Assembly (NCBI RefSeq): GCF_002414005.1
Contig: NZ_DHYG01000047.1
Location: 1-16,726 of the forward strand
Direction of reading: 5' to 3'
Length of the DNA stretch: 16,726 nt
From: Psychrobacter sp. UBA5136
GTDB taxonomy: Bacteria > Pseudomonadota > Gammaproteobacteria > Pseudomonadales > Moraxellaceae
In this document: positions 1-6,331 of the stretch, in pieces
Layout: every line of letters starts with the position of its first letter
Numbering within the stretch: position 1 is the first letter of the stretch
The notes under the pieces: model-generated
Databases searched by the model: none
Told to the model about the DNA's origin: nothing
What the model saw: only the letters and a program-made list of their open reading frames with translations
Position numbers and translations under genes: made by a program

Positions 1-53
1 TAATTGATGACACGCCCTAAGTTACCGTCAGTTTCAATGCTTGTCTCTATCAT
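1..53 (-). CDS. possible 5' end of a minus-strand gene cut by the window edge
   Basis: Reading the minus strand from the ATG at 53-51, the frame stays open to the edge and gives MIETSIETDGNLGRVIN. It would be divergent from wrbA. There is no good Shine-Dalgarno sequence in front of the ATG. Seventeen codons are too few to recognise a family, so this may be chance. Confidence 0.25.
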   Translation of the reverse strand, partial: MIETSIETDGNLGRVIN

Positions 54-204
54 CTACAAAACATCATTGCCAAATGCGCTTTGTTTGCATACCAGTGAAT
101 GACTCGGGCATAATGTGCACATCTATTGGTCGGGCGTGTCATTTATAATAGAGCTGACGCGCCTTGACCATTTATTTTCACGTTTTTGTAAGGATGTTTT
201 GCTA

Positions 205-822
205 ATGAGTCAGACCGCCCCCTATGTTTTGGTGCTTTATTATTCAAATTATGGTACGACAAAGACATTAGCATATGCCATCGCCCAAGGTATTGAAGAC
301 GCTGGCATGACCGCGCGTATTCGTACGGTGCCGACAGTCGCGCCTGAAACCATCGCAACTAAGCCTGCCATCCCTGATGACGGCGATTTGTATTGCACCA
401 TGGACGATTTAAAAGATTGCAGCGGTCTTGCGCTTGGCAGCCCAACGCACTTTGGCAATATGGCCGCGCCCATGAAGTACTTTTGGGACAATACCGTGAC
501 CCTTTGGCTGGCAGGTAACCTACAAAACAAACCCGCCGCCGTATTTACCGCAACCGGTTCGATGCATGGCGGACAAGAAACGACGCTGCTGACGATGATG
601 ATGCCGCTGTTGCACCATGGCATGATGATTGTAGGCATACCCTATGCTGAACCTGCCCTAAATCGTACCAGTCGTGGCGGCTCGCCTTATGGTGCCAGTC
701 ATGTCAGCGGTGCGTCACACGATCAGGCCGTATCGGCGGATGAGCGTGAGCTGGCAATTGCTCAAGGCCGTCGTTTGGCGATTACGGCCTCTGCACTAGC
801 ACAAGCCAATTGGCAGCGTTAA
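205..822 (+). CDS. wrbA: WrbA-family NAD(P)H:quinone oxidoreductase (flavodoxin-like)
   Basis: Predicted cytosolic FMN enzyme that reduces quinones by two electrons at the expense of NAD(P)H, avoiding semiquinone radicals. The 205-residue product matches the usual ~200 for WrbA. Visible family signatures are the FMN phosphate loop SNYGTT (residues 14-19), GSPTHFGNM (79-86), the WrbA-specific HGGQETT (121-127), the LLHHGM stretch (135-140) and GGSPYGASHVSG near 158-169. The frame is open upstream to an ATG at 115, but the ATG at 205 has an AGGA about 10 nt ahead of it. WrbA similarity also begins immediately after it (YVLVLYYSNYGTT), so I chose 205. A DUF2069 membrane protein follows after 69 bp and may be co-transcribed. 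The family is certain; the physiological quinone is not known. Confidence 0.93.
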   Translation: MSQTAPYVLVLYYSNYGTTKTLAYAIAQGIEDAGMTARIRTVPTVAPETIATKPAIPDDGDLYCTMDDLKDCSGLALGSPTHFGNMAAPMKYFWDNTVTLWLAGNLQNKPAAVFTATGSMHGGQETTLLTMMMPLLHHGMMIVGIPYAEPALNRTSRGGSPYGASHVSGASHDQAVSADERELAIAQGRRLAITASALAQANWQR

Positions 823-891
823 TTGTTATCTAGTTAATTGCTGTCTATCTATTGTCGCTTGCCGTTATCAATTAGGAAATAAATACCTCTC

Positions 892-1380
892 ATGGCTAAT
901 AATCATTCCAATCAGGACAGTAACGCCCAAATGCCAACAGGTAAAACATCTCAGGCGATGAAGGCACAAAAACCAATAGCGCCTATGCGTCAGCGTTTGA
1001 TGATGACGTGGTTGGTTTGGCTGGTTTTTAGATTGCTTGGGCTGCCAATCTTAATCAGTGTTTTTAACCCGAGCAGTCCAGATATTATCGGCGGTATTGC
1101 TTGGCAAGCGTTATGGCTGCTGCCAGCGTTTGTCTTAACGCCATCGATATTACGCGGGCGTTCGCCTTATGCACTATTGATAGGCAGTATGTTTACCTTG
1201 GTTTATCTTGGGGCGAGCGGTGTGGTGTTATTCACCCGTATCTACGGCAGTAGTTGGGCTGAGATAATAGTATATTTGCTTGATTTTGTATTATTACTTA
1301 CTATAAACGTCTGGTTGTTTATTTTGTTAAAACGTCTACCGTCGATGAATAATGTCGTGAAGCAACCGCGTTCGCGCTAA
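892..1380 (+). CDS. DUF2069-like inner-membrane protein
   Basis: A 162-residue protein with a polar N-terminus of about 40 residues (rich in N, Q and K) and then four hydrophobic segments: about 41-62, 67-84, 90-112 and 121-147. It ends in a basic tail. Size, topology and position behind wrbA fit the DUF2069 family, whose function is unknown. AGGAAA about 15 nt upstream is a distant ribosome site. Internal Met codons (residues 14 and 23) could be the true start, because the polar N-terminus is not expected for the family. The gene ends just before a strong terminator. The family call rests on pattern and context, not on a profile search. Confidence 0.72.
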   Translation: MANNHSNQDSNAQMPTGKTSQAMKAQKPIAPMRQRLMMTWLVWLVFRLLGLPILISVFNPSSPDIIGGIAWQALWLLPAFVLTPSILRGRSPYALLIGSMFTLVYLGASGVVLFTRIYGSSWAEIIVYLLDFVLLLTINVWLFILLKRLPSMNNVVKQPRSR

Positions 1381-1410
1381 AGGTTTTATGTATGATTTTA
1401 TTTGGATAAC

Positions 1411-1446
1411 AAAAAAGCGGCGCTCCAAACAGAGCGCCGCTTTTTT
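1411..1446. terminator. bidirectional Rho-independent terminator
   Basis: A perfect 9-bp GC-rich stem (1417-1425 with 1432-1440) closes a 6-nt loop. It is flanked by six A on the left and six T on the right, so it works as a terminator on both strands. It lies between the convergent DUF2069 and DUF3108 genes. Confidence 0.93.
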
Positions 1447-1472
1447 ATATTTTTGATTGTTCTACAAACTGT

Positions 1473-2243
1473 TTAATTAACTTTGGTTAATTCTAAATCC
1501 ATCTTTTTGCCATCGTTAATTTGGCTTACTTTGATAGGTAGATAATCTAAGCTTGGCGCCAACCAAAAACTGGTCGAGCGGCTGTTATCGTCATGGATAC
1601 GGTCGACACGAACGGTGTCAAAGGTGCCGGCTGGTACGGTAATCTTGGTACTACCCGATTTTTTAAAGGGTGTTTTCTCAATTTTGTCTTTTTTCGCCAT
1701 GTAGTAATTACCCGAGAATTTACCGTTTAGTAAATCTTGGCGAATTTGCACCTCAAGGCTCAAATCATCAAAGGCTTGCTGCGCCATATCTAACGTCGTT
1801 GATTTGCCTCTATAGTTACTCACCACTTTTTTACTGCTTGGATTAAAGTCCAATTTATGCGTACGGCCAACGCCCAATAGCTTATAAGTGGTGCTGGCTT
1901 GGGTTGGGATGACATTGTTACCTTTAAGGGTAAACGTGCTGTTTTGTGAGGCAGTTGCCACGCCCGCCACGCGGGCATTGACATTATATTTCCACGTATT
2001 ACCGGACTTATTTAATGTACGGGTCGCCGTACCTTTATATTTGTCTTCGACGGTAAAGCTATAGTTGGCACTTGAAGGTTCGATATTTTTGGCGCTCGCA
2101 AGGGTCGGTGCGGTCATACTTAAAGCTCCAATCGCAGCAATACTCGCCCCAGTGGTCAAGGCAGTCAAGAATTTAGAGGCGCTGCGTTTCAGGTTATTAG
2201 AATGGGCTGATAGGGATGGTTTCGGATTTGATAAAAAACTCAT
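1473..2243 (-). CDS. DUF3108 domain-containing exported protein
   Basis: A 256-residue protein predicted to be secreted to the periplasm. An extended basic N-region (residues 1-24, with K19, R20 and K24) is followed by a hydrophobic stretch to about residue 46 and a likely signal-peptidase I site after A51 (ASA/K). The mature part is beta-rich and resembles the DUF3108 family: an early YSFTVEDKYKGTATRTL strand pair, then DDLSLEVQIRQDLL, and PAGTFDTVRVDRI with FWLAPSLDYLPIKV near the end. AAGGA lies 6 nt before the ATG and fixes the start. The family's function is unknown; members are often neighbours of envelope genes. It is transcribed convergently with the wrbA pair. Confidence 0.82.
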   Translation of the reverse strand: MSFLSNPKPSLSAHSNNLKRSASKFLTALTTGASIAAIGALSMTAPTLASAKNIEPSSANYSFTVEDKYKGTATRTLNKSGNTWKYNVNARVAGVATASQNSTFTLKGNNVIPTQASTTYKLLGVGRTHKLDFNPSSKKVVSNYRGKSTTLDMAQQAFDDLSLEVQIRQDLLNGKFSGNYYMAKKDKIEKTPFKKSGSTKITVPAGTFDTVRVDRIHDDNSRSTSFWLAPSLDYLPIKVSQINDGKKMDLELTKVN

Positions 2244-2301
2244 GGATGTTCCTTAATTTAATTTCAATTTGTGGGATTCGTTTTTAATTAGCTGTAGTTT
2301 T

Positions 2302-2556
2302 TTACTTATCAGGCTTATTATGCGTTAAATACTGTGTGCTCAACCTTATATTGTCATACTCTGTTACATTTTCAAGGGCGGCAAGCGCTTTAAGCGTTTG
2401 GTTAATGTAGTCAATGTTGCTGGTTTTGCGAAACGTGGCAAGCGCGGTAACTTGTTGTAAATTAATAAAAAAATGAGAAGCAAACGGTGCTGTAAAAGAT
2501 GTGATAAACATTTTAAGGCTGCGCAATTCACTTAACTGACTTTTTATAAGGGTCAT
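2302..2556 (-). CDS. doubtful small hypothetical protein (84 codons)
   Basis: An open frame on the same strand as, and 58 bp upstream of, the DUF3108 gene. The product is mildly hydrophobic at the N-terminus and helix-forming later (around INQTLKALAALENV). It has no recognisable domain. No Shine-Dalgarno sequence precedes the ATG or the next Met. The frame also stays open upstream to 2652, through the groES promoter, without another start. That argues for a chance frame or a decayed gene as much as for a real one. Confidence 0.22.
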   Translation of the reverse strand: MTLIKSQLSELRSLKMFITSFTAPFASHFFINLQQVTALATFRKTSNIDYINQTLKALAALENVTEYDNIRLSTQYLTHNKPDK

Positions 2557-2611
2557 TACCGGCTGAATAACTAGCGATGTGCAAAATTCTTGTAAATTTT
2601 TGGTCTTTACA

Positions 2612-2640
2612 CTTGAACCAAACTGTCCTTGCCCCCACTT
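2612..2640 (+). promoter_or_regulatory. sigma-32 (RpoH) heat-shock promoter of groESL
   Basis: CTTGAA at 2612-2617 and CCCCACTT at 2633-2640 are separated by 15 nt. This matches the sigma-32 consensus (CTTGAA, 11-16 nt, CCCCATnT) with one mismatch in the -10. It implies a start near 2647 and a leader of about 120 nt before groES. Confidence 0.82.
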
Positions 2641-2660
2641 TTTGATACAAGCTCAACGCT

Positions 2661-2717
2661 TATCTATAAGGTGCCAGTTTTTCGGCGCATTTCTTATAGA
2701 TACTGGTCTTGAGACCA
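2661..2717 (+). promoter_or_regulatory. structured 5' leader of groES: two adjacent hairpins
   Basis: A perfect 10-bp inverted repeat (2661-2670 with 2693-2702) encloses a second 5-bp stem (2671-2675 with 2684-2688, one G-U). It is followed directly by a 5-bp stem with a UUGA loop (2704-2717). All of this lies inside the predicted groES leader, starting about 14 nt after the expected transcription start. It does not visibly pair with the ribosome site at 2756-2759. The role is inferred only. Confidence 0.5.
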
Positions 2718-2767
2718 TTTATTCAAATAAACCCTTATTTTATTAACCAAATTTTGGAGTCATATCG

Positions 2768-3058
2768 ATGAACATTCGTCCTTTACATGACCGTATTGTC
2801 GTCCGCCGTATCGAAGAAGAAACAAAAACGGCCGGTGGTATTTTGCTTCCTGGTTCAGCACAAGAAAAACCTTCGCAAGGTGAAGTGATAGCAGCTGGTA
2901 ATGGCCAAATTCGCGACAACGGTGAAACTCGCGCGTTAGATGTAAAAGTTGGCGACAAAGTCTTGTTTGGTCAATATGCTGGTCAAACGGTTAAAGTTGA
3001 CGGCGAAGAGCTATTGATTATGAAAGAGTCTGATGTATTAGGTGTGCTAGAAGGCTAA
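2768..3058 (+). CDS. groES: co-chaperonin GroES
   Basis: The 96-residue length is exactly that of Cpn10. It forms the heptameric lid of the GroEL folding chamber in the cytosol. The opening MNIRPLHDRIVVRR is the family signature. The mobile loop that docks on GroEL is around residues 17-33, with GGILLPG in place of the commoner GGIVLPG. The C-terminal strand has the usual MKESDVLGVLEG form. GGAG lies 8 nt before the ATG. It is the first gene of groESL, driven by the sigma-32 promoter at 2612-2640, and groEL follows after 111 bp. Confidence 0.98.
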   Translation: MNIRPLHDRIVVRRIEEETKTAGGILLPGSAQEKPSQGEVIAAGNGQIRDNGETRALDVKVGDKVLFGQYAGQTVKVDGEELLIMKESDVLGVLEG

Positions 3059-3063
3059 TTTTT

Positions 3064-3081
3064 GAGTATTCCTTTATACTC
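3064..3081 (+). promoter_or_regulatory. small hairpin in the groES-groEL spacer
   Basis: A 6-bp stem (gagtat with atactc) with a 6-nt loop starts six bases after the groES stop. There is no T-run behind it, so it is not a terminator. It could stabilise the groES 3' end or mark a processing site between the two cistrons; this is inference. Confidence 0.35.
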
Positions 3082-3169
3082 GGCACATTTTGCAAACACC
3101 GAAAATATCGAAAATAACATTGAAACATTTAATTGCATTCTCATACTTATAATAGTGGAGTAATTTAAC

Positions 3170-4819
3170 ATGGCAAAAGACGTAAAATTTGGCATTGATG
3201 CCCGTAAACAAATGATGGACGGCGTAAACGTTCTAGCAAACGCGGTAAAAGTCACCTTAGGCCCTAAAGGTCGTAACGTGGTTATCGATAAATCGTTTGG
3301 CGCACCTACCATCACAAAAGATGGTGTATCGGTTGCCAAAGAAATCGAGCTGGAAAACAAATTTGAAAACATGGGCGCGCAATTGGTTCGTGAAGTGGCT
3401 AGCCGCACCAACGACGTTGCTGGTGATGGTACAACGACTGCGACCGTATTGGCGCAATCAATCTTGCAAGAAGGCATGAAGTCAGTTGCCGCTGGCATGA
3501 ACCCAATGGATCTAAAACGCGGTATCGATAAAGCCGTGCGCGCTGCGGTTGAGCAAATCCATGAGCTATCAACGCCTGCTGATGACTCAAAAGCGATTGC
3601 GCAAGTGGGTTCTATTTCTGCTAACTCAGACACCAAAATCGGTGAGCTAATTGCCCAAGCAATGGAAAAAGTGGGTAAGCAAGGCGTTATCACCGTTGAA
3701 GAAGGTTCAAGCTTTGAAGATACCTTAGAAGTGGTTGAAGGTATGCAGTTTGACCGTGGTTATATCAGCCCATACTTTGCCAACAAACAAGACAGCTTAA
3801 CCGCTGAATTTGAAAACCCATATATCTTGCTTGTTGACAAAAAAATCAGCAATATCCGCGAAATCGTGCCATTACTTGAGCAAGTCATGCAGCAAAGCAA
3901 GCCACTACTCATTATTGCTGAAGACGTAGAAAACGAAGCGTTAGCGACTTTAGTGGTAAACAACATGCGTGGCGGCTTAAAAACTTGTGCCGTTAAAGCA
4001 CCAGGATTTGGCGATCGCCGTAAAGCCATGTTAGAAGATATCGCAACGCTAACTGGCGGTACCGTTATCTCTGAAGAAATTGGTCTAAGTCTTGAGACTG
4101 CGACGCTAGAGCAATTGGGTACGGCGAAAAAAGTCACTGTCGGTAAAGAAAACACCGTTATCGTTGATGGCGCTGGTAACACCGCTGACATCGAAAACCG
4201 CGTTGACTCTATTAAACGTCAAGTTGAAGAATCAACGTCTGACTATGATAAAGAAAAGCTGCAAGAGCGTATGGCGAAACTTGCTGGCGGCGTTGCCGTT
4301 ATCAAAGTTGGCGCGGCGACCGAAACTGAAATGAAAGAGAAGAAAGATCGCGTTGATGATGCGCTACATGCAACTCGCGCAGCGGTTGAAGAAGGCGTTG
4401 TCCCTGGTGGCGGTGTCGCTCTTGTTCGTGCAATGAATGCATTATCTGAGCTTCGTGGCGATAACGATGACCAAAATGCGGGTATCAATATTTTACGCCG
4501 TGCAATGGAAGCGCCATTACGTCAAATCGTGACCAACTCAGGCGATGAAGCGTCAGTGGTGGTTAACGAAGTGAAAAATGGTAGCGGTAACTACGGTTAT
4601 AATGCCGCGTCTGGTGAATACGGCGATATGCTCGAGATGGGTATTCTTGACCCAGCAAAAGTATCACGCTCTGCACTAGAAAACGCCGCTTCTGTCGCCG
4701 GCCTCATGCTGACCACTGAAGCCATGATTACTGATTTACCGCAAGGTGATGATGCTATGGCTGGCATGGGCGCTGCTGGTGGCATGGGCGGTATGGGTGG
4801 CATGGGCGGTATGATGTAA
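3170..4819 (+). CDS. groEL: chaperonin GroEL (60 kDa, Cpn60)
   Basis: A 549-residue subunit of the double-ring ATP-driven folding machine. The equatorial domain opens with AKDVKFGIDARKQM. It carries the ATP-binding GPKGRNVVID (about 31-40), KDGVSVAKEIE (50-60) and the NDVAGDGTTTATV motif with the catalytic-loop Asp at residue 86. The apical domain includes FDRGYISPYF and GFGDRRKAML. GVVPGGGVALVRA marks the return to the equatorial domain. The C-terminus is the flexible GGM repeat tail. GGAG lies 9 nt before the ATG. Codon use is typical of a highly expressed gene. Expression is expected mainly by read-through from the groES heat-shock promoter. Confidence 0.98.
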   Translation: MAKDVKFGIDARKQMMDGVNVLANAVKVTLGPKGRNVVIDKSFGAPTITKDGVSVAKEIELENKFENMGAQLVREVASRTNDVAGDGTTTATVLAQSILQEGMKSVAAGMNPMDLKRGIDKAVRAAVEQIHELSTPADDSKAIAQVGSISANSDTKIGELIAQAMEKVGKQGVITVEEGSSFEDTLEVVEGMQFDRGYISPYFANKQDSLTAEFENPYILLVDKKISNIREIVPLLEQVMQQSKPLLIIAEDVENEALATLVVNNMRGGLKTCAVKAPGFGDRRKAMLEDIATLTGGTVISEEIGLSLETATLEQLGTAKKVTVGKENTVIVDGAGNTADIENRVDSIKRQVEESTSDYDKEKLQERMAKLAGGVAVIKVGAATETEMKEKKDRVDDALHATRAAVEEGVVPGGGVALVRAMNALSELRGDNDDQNAGINILRRAMEAPLRQIVTNSGDEASVVVNEVKNGSGNYGYNAASGEYGDMLEMGILDPAKVSRSALENAASVAGLMLTTEAMITDLPQGDDAMAGMGAAGGMGGMGGMGGMM

Positions 4820-4822
4820 TTT

Positions 4823-4930
4823 TACTTCTGCTACAAAGCGATTTTTCTTTGTCAGACGCGCTCAATGTCAATGTACAATAGGTACTATTTTCGCGCGTCT
4901 TCCTCGACAAATCGCTTTTCGCTAGAAGTA
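4823..4930. repeat. 108-nt imperfect palindrome downstream of groEL
   Basis: Three blocks of perfect complementarity nest in register: 4823-4829 with 4924-4930 (7 bp), 4835-4844 with 4909-4918 (10 bp) and 4854-4861 with 4893-4900 (8 bp, GC-rich). The centre holds a direct repeat tcaatg-tcaatg and a small palindrome at 4873-4885. A competing local hairpin (4833-4838 with 4847-4852) is also possible. There is no T-run after it and no reading frame. It may be a dispersed repeat or MITE-like relic, or an mRNA 3' structure. Confidence 0.55.
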
Positions 4931-4970
4931 TGACTTTGTCATAACCTACTTGTTAAACCTAATCCAAACA

Positions 4971-5005
4971 AAACCCCGATAGGCTAAGCTTATCGGGGTT
5001 TTTTT
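4971..5005. terminator. Rho-independent terminator of groESL
   Basis: An 11-bp stem (4971-4981 with 4991-5001) including a CCCCG/CGGGG core closes a 9-nt loop. Seven T (4999-5005) follow on the plus strand. The opposite side is A-rich, so it may also stop the convergent yaaA transcript. Confidence 0.92.
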
Positions 5006-5031
5006 ATGCAAATGAGATATTTTTTTCAAAA

Positions 5032-5832
5032 CTACTGACTTGCTTCATCATGTCTAAACACCCACGTTTTATCATCAGATAACTCATCGACATAATAATA
5101 ACCCGCCACATCAAACTGCTTTAATTGCTCAGCACTAGTCAATTTATTATCAGCAGCGTATTTCACCATCAGCCCACGAGCTTTTTTGGCATAAAAGCTA
5201 ATTACTTTGTATTGACCATTTTTCTCGTCTTCAAACCGCGGCGTGATAATCTCCGCATTTAACGCCTTCTTTTTTATCACTTTAAAATACTCATTAGAGG
5301 CGAGGTTAACCAAAACTTTATTTTCGCTATCTACCAGTCGCGCATTGATAATGTCAGTCACTTGTTCGCCCCAAAACTCGTATAAGTTATCACCGCGCTC
5401 GTTTTTTAGCTTTGTGCCCATCTCCAAGCGATACGGCTGAATTAAATCGAGCGGCTTTAACACACCATAAAGCCCTGACAAAATACCCAAATGTTCATTG
5501 ACATAAATGGCGGTGTCTTTATCCATGTGATACATATCAAGGCCGCTATAAACATCGCCATCAAATAAATAACCTGCCGGCTTGGCGTTGTCGTCCGTAA
5601 AGGGAGTATTCTCACTCCAAGCCCATTCTTGATTGCGCTTCGCATTGAGCTGCGCCAAATCGTCAGAAATGCCCATCAGCTCTTGTAAATCAATCGGCTC
5701 TTTTGCTTTTAAGTTTTTCATGAGTGTTTGCGCGTGCTCAATCAGCTCGGGCTGACTGTAGAAGTCGGCCAAATTTACGGGTACGGCGTCTTTTTCGTTG
5801 AGCGATTTGGCAGGGGAGAGTAAAAAATACAT
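5032..5832 (-). CDS. yaaA: YaaA family peroxide-stress protein (UPF0246/DUF328)
   Basis: About 266 residues, close to the 258 of E. coli YaaA. YaaA limits free iron and oxidative DNA damage during peroxide stress and has a DNA-binding fold; it is a cytosolic protein. Family signatures visible are LLSPAKSLNE at the start, FDGDVYSGL, LSGLYGVLKPLDLIQPYRLEMG, NLASNEYFK and ISFYAKKARGLM. Two Met codons are adjacent: AAGGA sits 3 nt before the one at 5835 and 6 nt before the one at 5832. The second is better spaced and matches the short family N-terminus, so I placed the start at 5832. The gene converges on groEL and shares its terminator region. Confidence 0.94.
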   Translation of the reverse strand: MYFLLSPAKSLNEKDAVPVNLADFYSQPELIEHAQTLMKNLKAKEPIDLQELMGISDDLAQLNAKRNQEWAWSENTPFTDDNAKPAGYLFDGDVYSGLDMYHMDKDTAIYVNEHLGILSGLYGVLKPLDLIQPYRLEMGTKLKNERGDNLYEFWGEQVTDIINARLVDSENKVLVNLASNEYFKVIKKKALNAEIITPRFEDEKNGQYKVISFYAKKARGLMVKYAADNKLTSAEQLKQFDVAGYYYVDELSDDKTWVFRHDEASQ

Positions 5833-5914
5833 CATTATTCCTTATTATAGTGAGTCAATTCGTATGCTATTTAAGTGTCAGGTTTTCTTATTATACGACA
5901 GGCAATATTTTATC

Positions 5915-5943
5915 TTGACTTAGTCGTGGCGGTTTTGTATTTT
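5915..5943 (+). promoter_or_regulatory. sigma-70 promoter candidate upstream of pntA
   Basis: TTGACT (5915-5920), a 17-nt spacer and TATTTT (5938-5943), with a TG just before the -10. The expected start is near 5950. Transcripts would run about 290 nt to the terminator ending at 6241, or on into pntA. Confidence 0.4.
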
Positions 5944-5986
5944 TAAGCGTTATCATGAACATATGTCAGATATTAAAACAATTTTT

Positions 5987-6015
5987 GCCTGGTCGTGAGC
6001 TACTAGCTTACAGGC
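5987..6015 (+). other. hairpin in the pntA leader
   Basis: A 7-bp stem (5995-6001 with 6005-6011, one G-U) with a 3-nt loop is extended after a 4-nt bulge by GCCT/AGGC (5987-5990 with 6012-6015). It has no T-run. If the promoter at 5915-5943 is used, it falls near the 5' end of the leader RNA. Confidence 0.4.
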
Positions 6016-6145
6016 TTCACGCGCGGCCGGAAAAAATAAAAGTTTTTAATATAACAATAAAAGTTATGATGATGGTGTAAATGCCTAACTTTTTATTTTA
6101 CTTGTGGGTCATCATTAGACAATGAAAGTTTGCGAGCGATATCTC

Positions 6146-6151
6146 TATAAT
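6146..6151 (+). promoter_or_regulatory. possible second -10 element in the pntA leader
   Basis: A perfect TATAAT with an ATGAAA 18 nt upstream (6122-6127) as a 4-of-6 match to the -35 consensus. A start near 6158 would give an RNA of about 80 nt ending at the terminator at 6241. The -35 half lies in an inverted repeat, atgaaag at 6122-6128 with ctttcat at 6175-6181. Confidence 0.3.
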
Positions 6152-6194
6152 AAAAAGACATGATGGCAAAGAAGCTTTCATTTATTAAATTGAT

Positions 6195-6241
6195 AATCTT
6201 TGGTCGTAAGTTCTTAACCAACCGTGACCAAAGATTTTTTT
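6195..6241 (+). terminator. Rho-independent terminator inside the pntA leader
   Basis: A perfect 11-bp stem (6195-6205 with 6226-6236), a 20-nt loop and a run of seven T (6235-6241). The T-run is only on the plus-strand side, so it acts on transcription towards pntA, ending about 90 nt before its start codon. It either ends a small RNA or is the terminator of an attenuator. Confidence 0.7.
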
Positions 6242-6285
6242 GTCCCCTGTGCTTTTTAAATGTGCGTTGCGGGTGTTAAAAGGTA

Positions 6286-6323
6286 GTCATTAGACGTGAG
6301 TATGGTCATTAGACGTAAGTAAG
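6286..6323 (+). repeat. two tandem 19-bp repeats just upstream of pntA
   Basis: Copies at 6286-6304 (GTCATTAGACGTGAGTATG) and 6305-6323 differ at 2 of 19 positions. Their core TCATTAGAC occurs a third time at 6112-6120. The second copy runs into the AAGGAG ribosome site. This could be a regulator-binding pair or a simple slippage duplication. Confidence 0.65.
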
Positions 6324-6331
6324 GAGACGGT

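Larger units (their letters stand above)
2244..2767. other. 524-bp divergent intergenic region upstream of groES
   Basis: This gap between the minus-strand DUF3108 gene and groES contains one doubtful 84-codon minus-strand frame, the groES heat-shock promoter and a structured leader, all listed separately. No CIRCE element is visible, so HrcA-type repression of groES is not supported here. I could not pick a convincing sigma-70 promoter for the DUF3108 gene in 2244-2301. Confidence 0.6.
5836..6331. other. 496-bp intergenic and leader region between yaaA and pntA
   Basis: This region separates the divergent yaaA and pntA genes. It holds a perfect minus-strand TATAAT (5890-5895) that could serve yaaA although its -35 is poor. 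It also holds a plus-strand sigma-70 promoter candidate, a hairpin at 5987-6015, a second TATAAT at 6146-6151, a plus-strand terminator and tandem repeats next to the pntA ribosome site. No convincing protein gene is present. The layout suggests either an attenuated leader for pnt or a small RNA upstream of it. Confidence 0.6.

Noticed and set aside
7..142. 11-bp inverted repeat (7-17 with 132-142) flanking the wrbA upstream region
   Set aside because: The arms are 114 nt apart, one lies in a possible coding frame, and one match of this size is expected by chance in a window of this length.
115..204. N-terminal extension of wrbA from the ATG at 115
   Set aside because: It has no ribosome site, its sequence is unlike WrbA, and the normal family N-terminus starts right at the Met at 205.
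3148..3153. Perfect TATAAT just upstream of groEL
   Set aside because: It would start transcription at the groEL ribosome site, and no -35 is correctly spaced (TTGAAA at 3120-3125 is 22 nt away).
3055..3693. 212-codon minus-strand frame antisense to groEL, and the similar frame at 3760-4191
   Set aside because: These are frame shadows of the strongly codon-biased groEL gene; they have no ribosome site and no plausible protein features.
6160..6279. 39-codon frame in the pntA leader, possible leader peptide
   Set aside because: It has no Shine-Dalgarno sequence, and it runs straight through the terminator hairpin instead of ending before it, unlike attenuator leader peptides.
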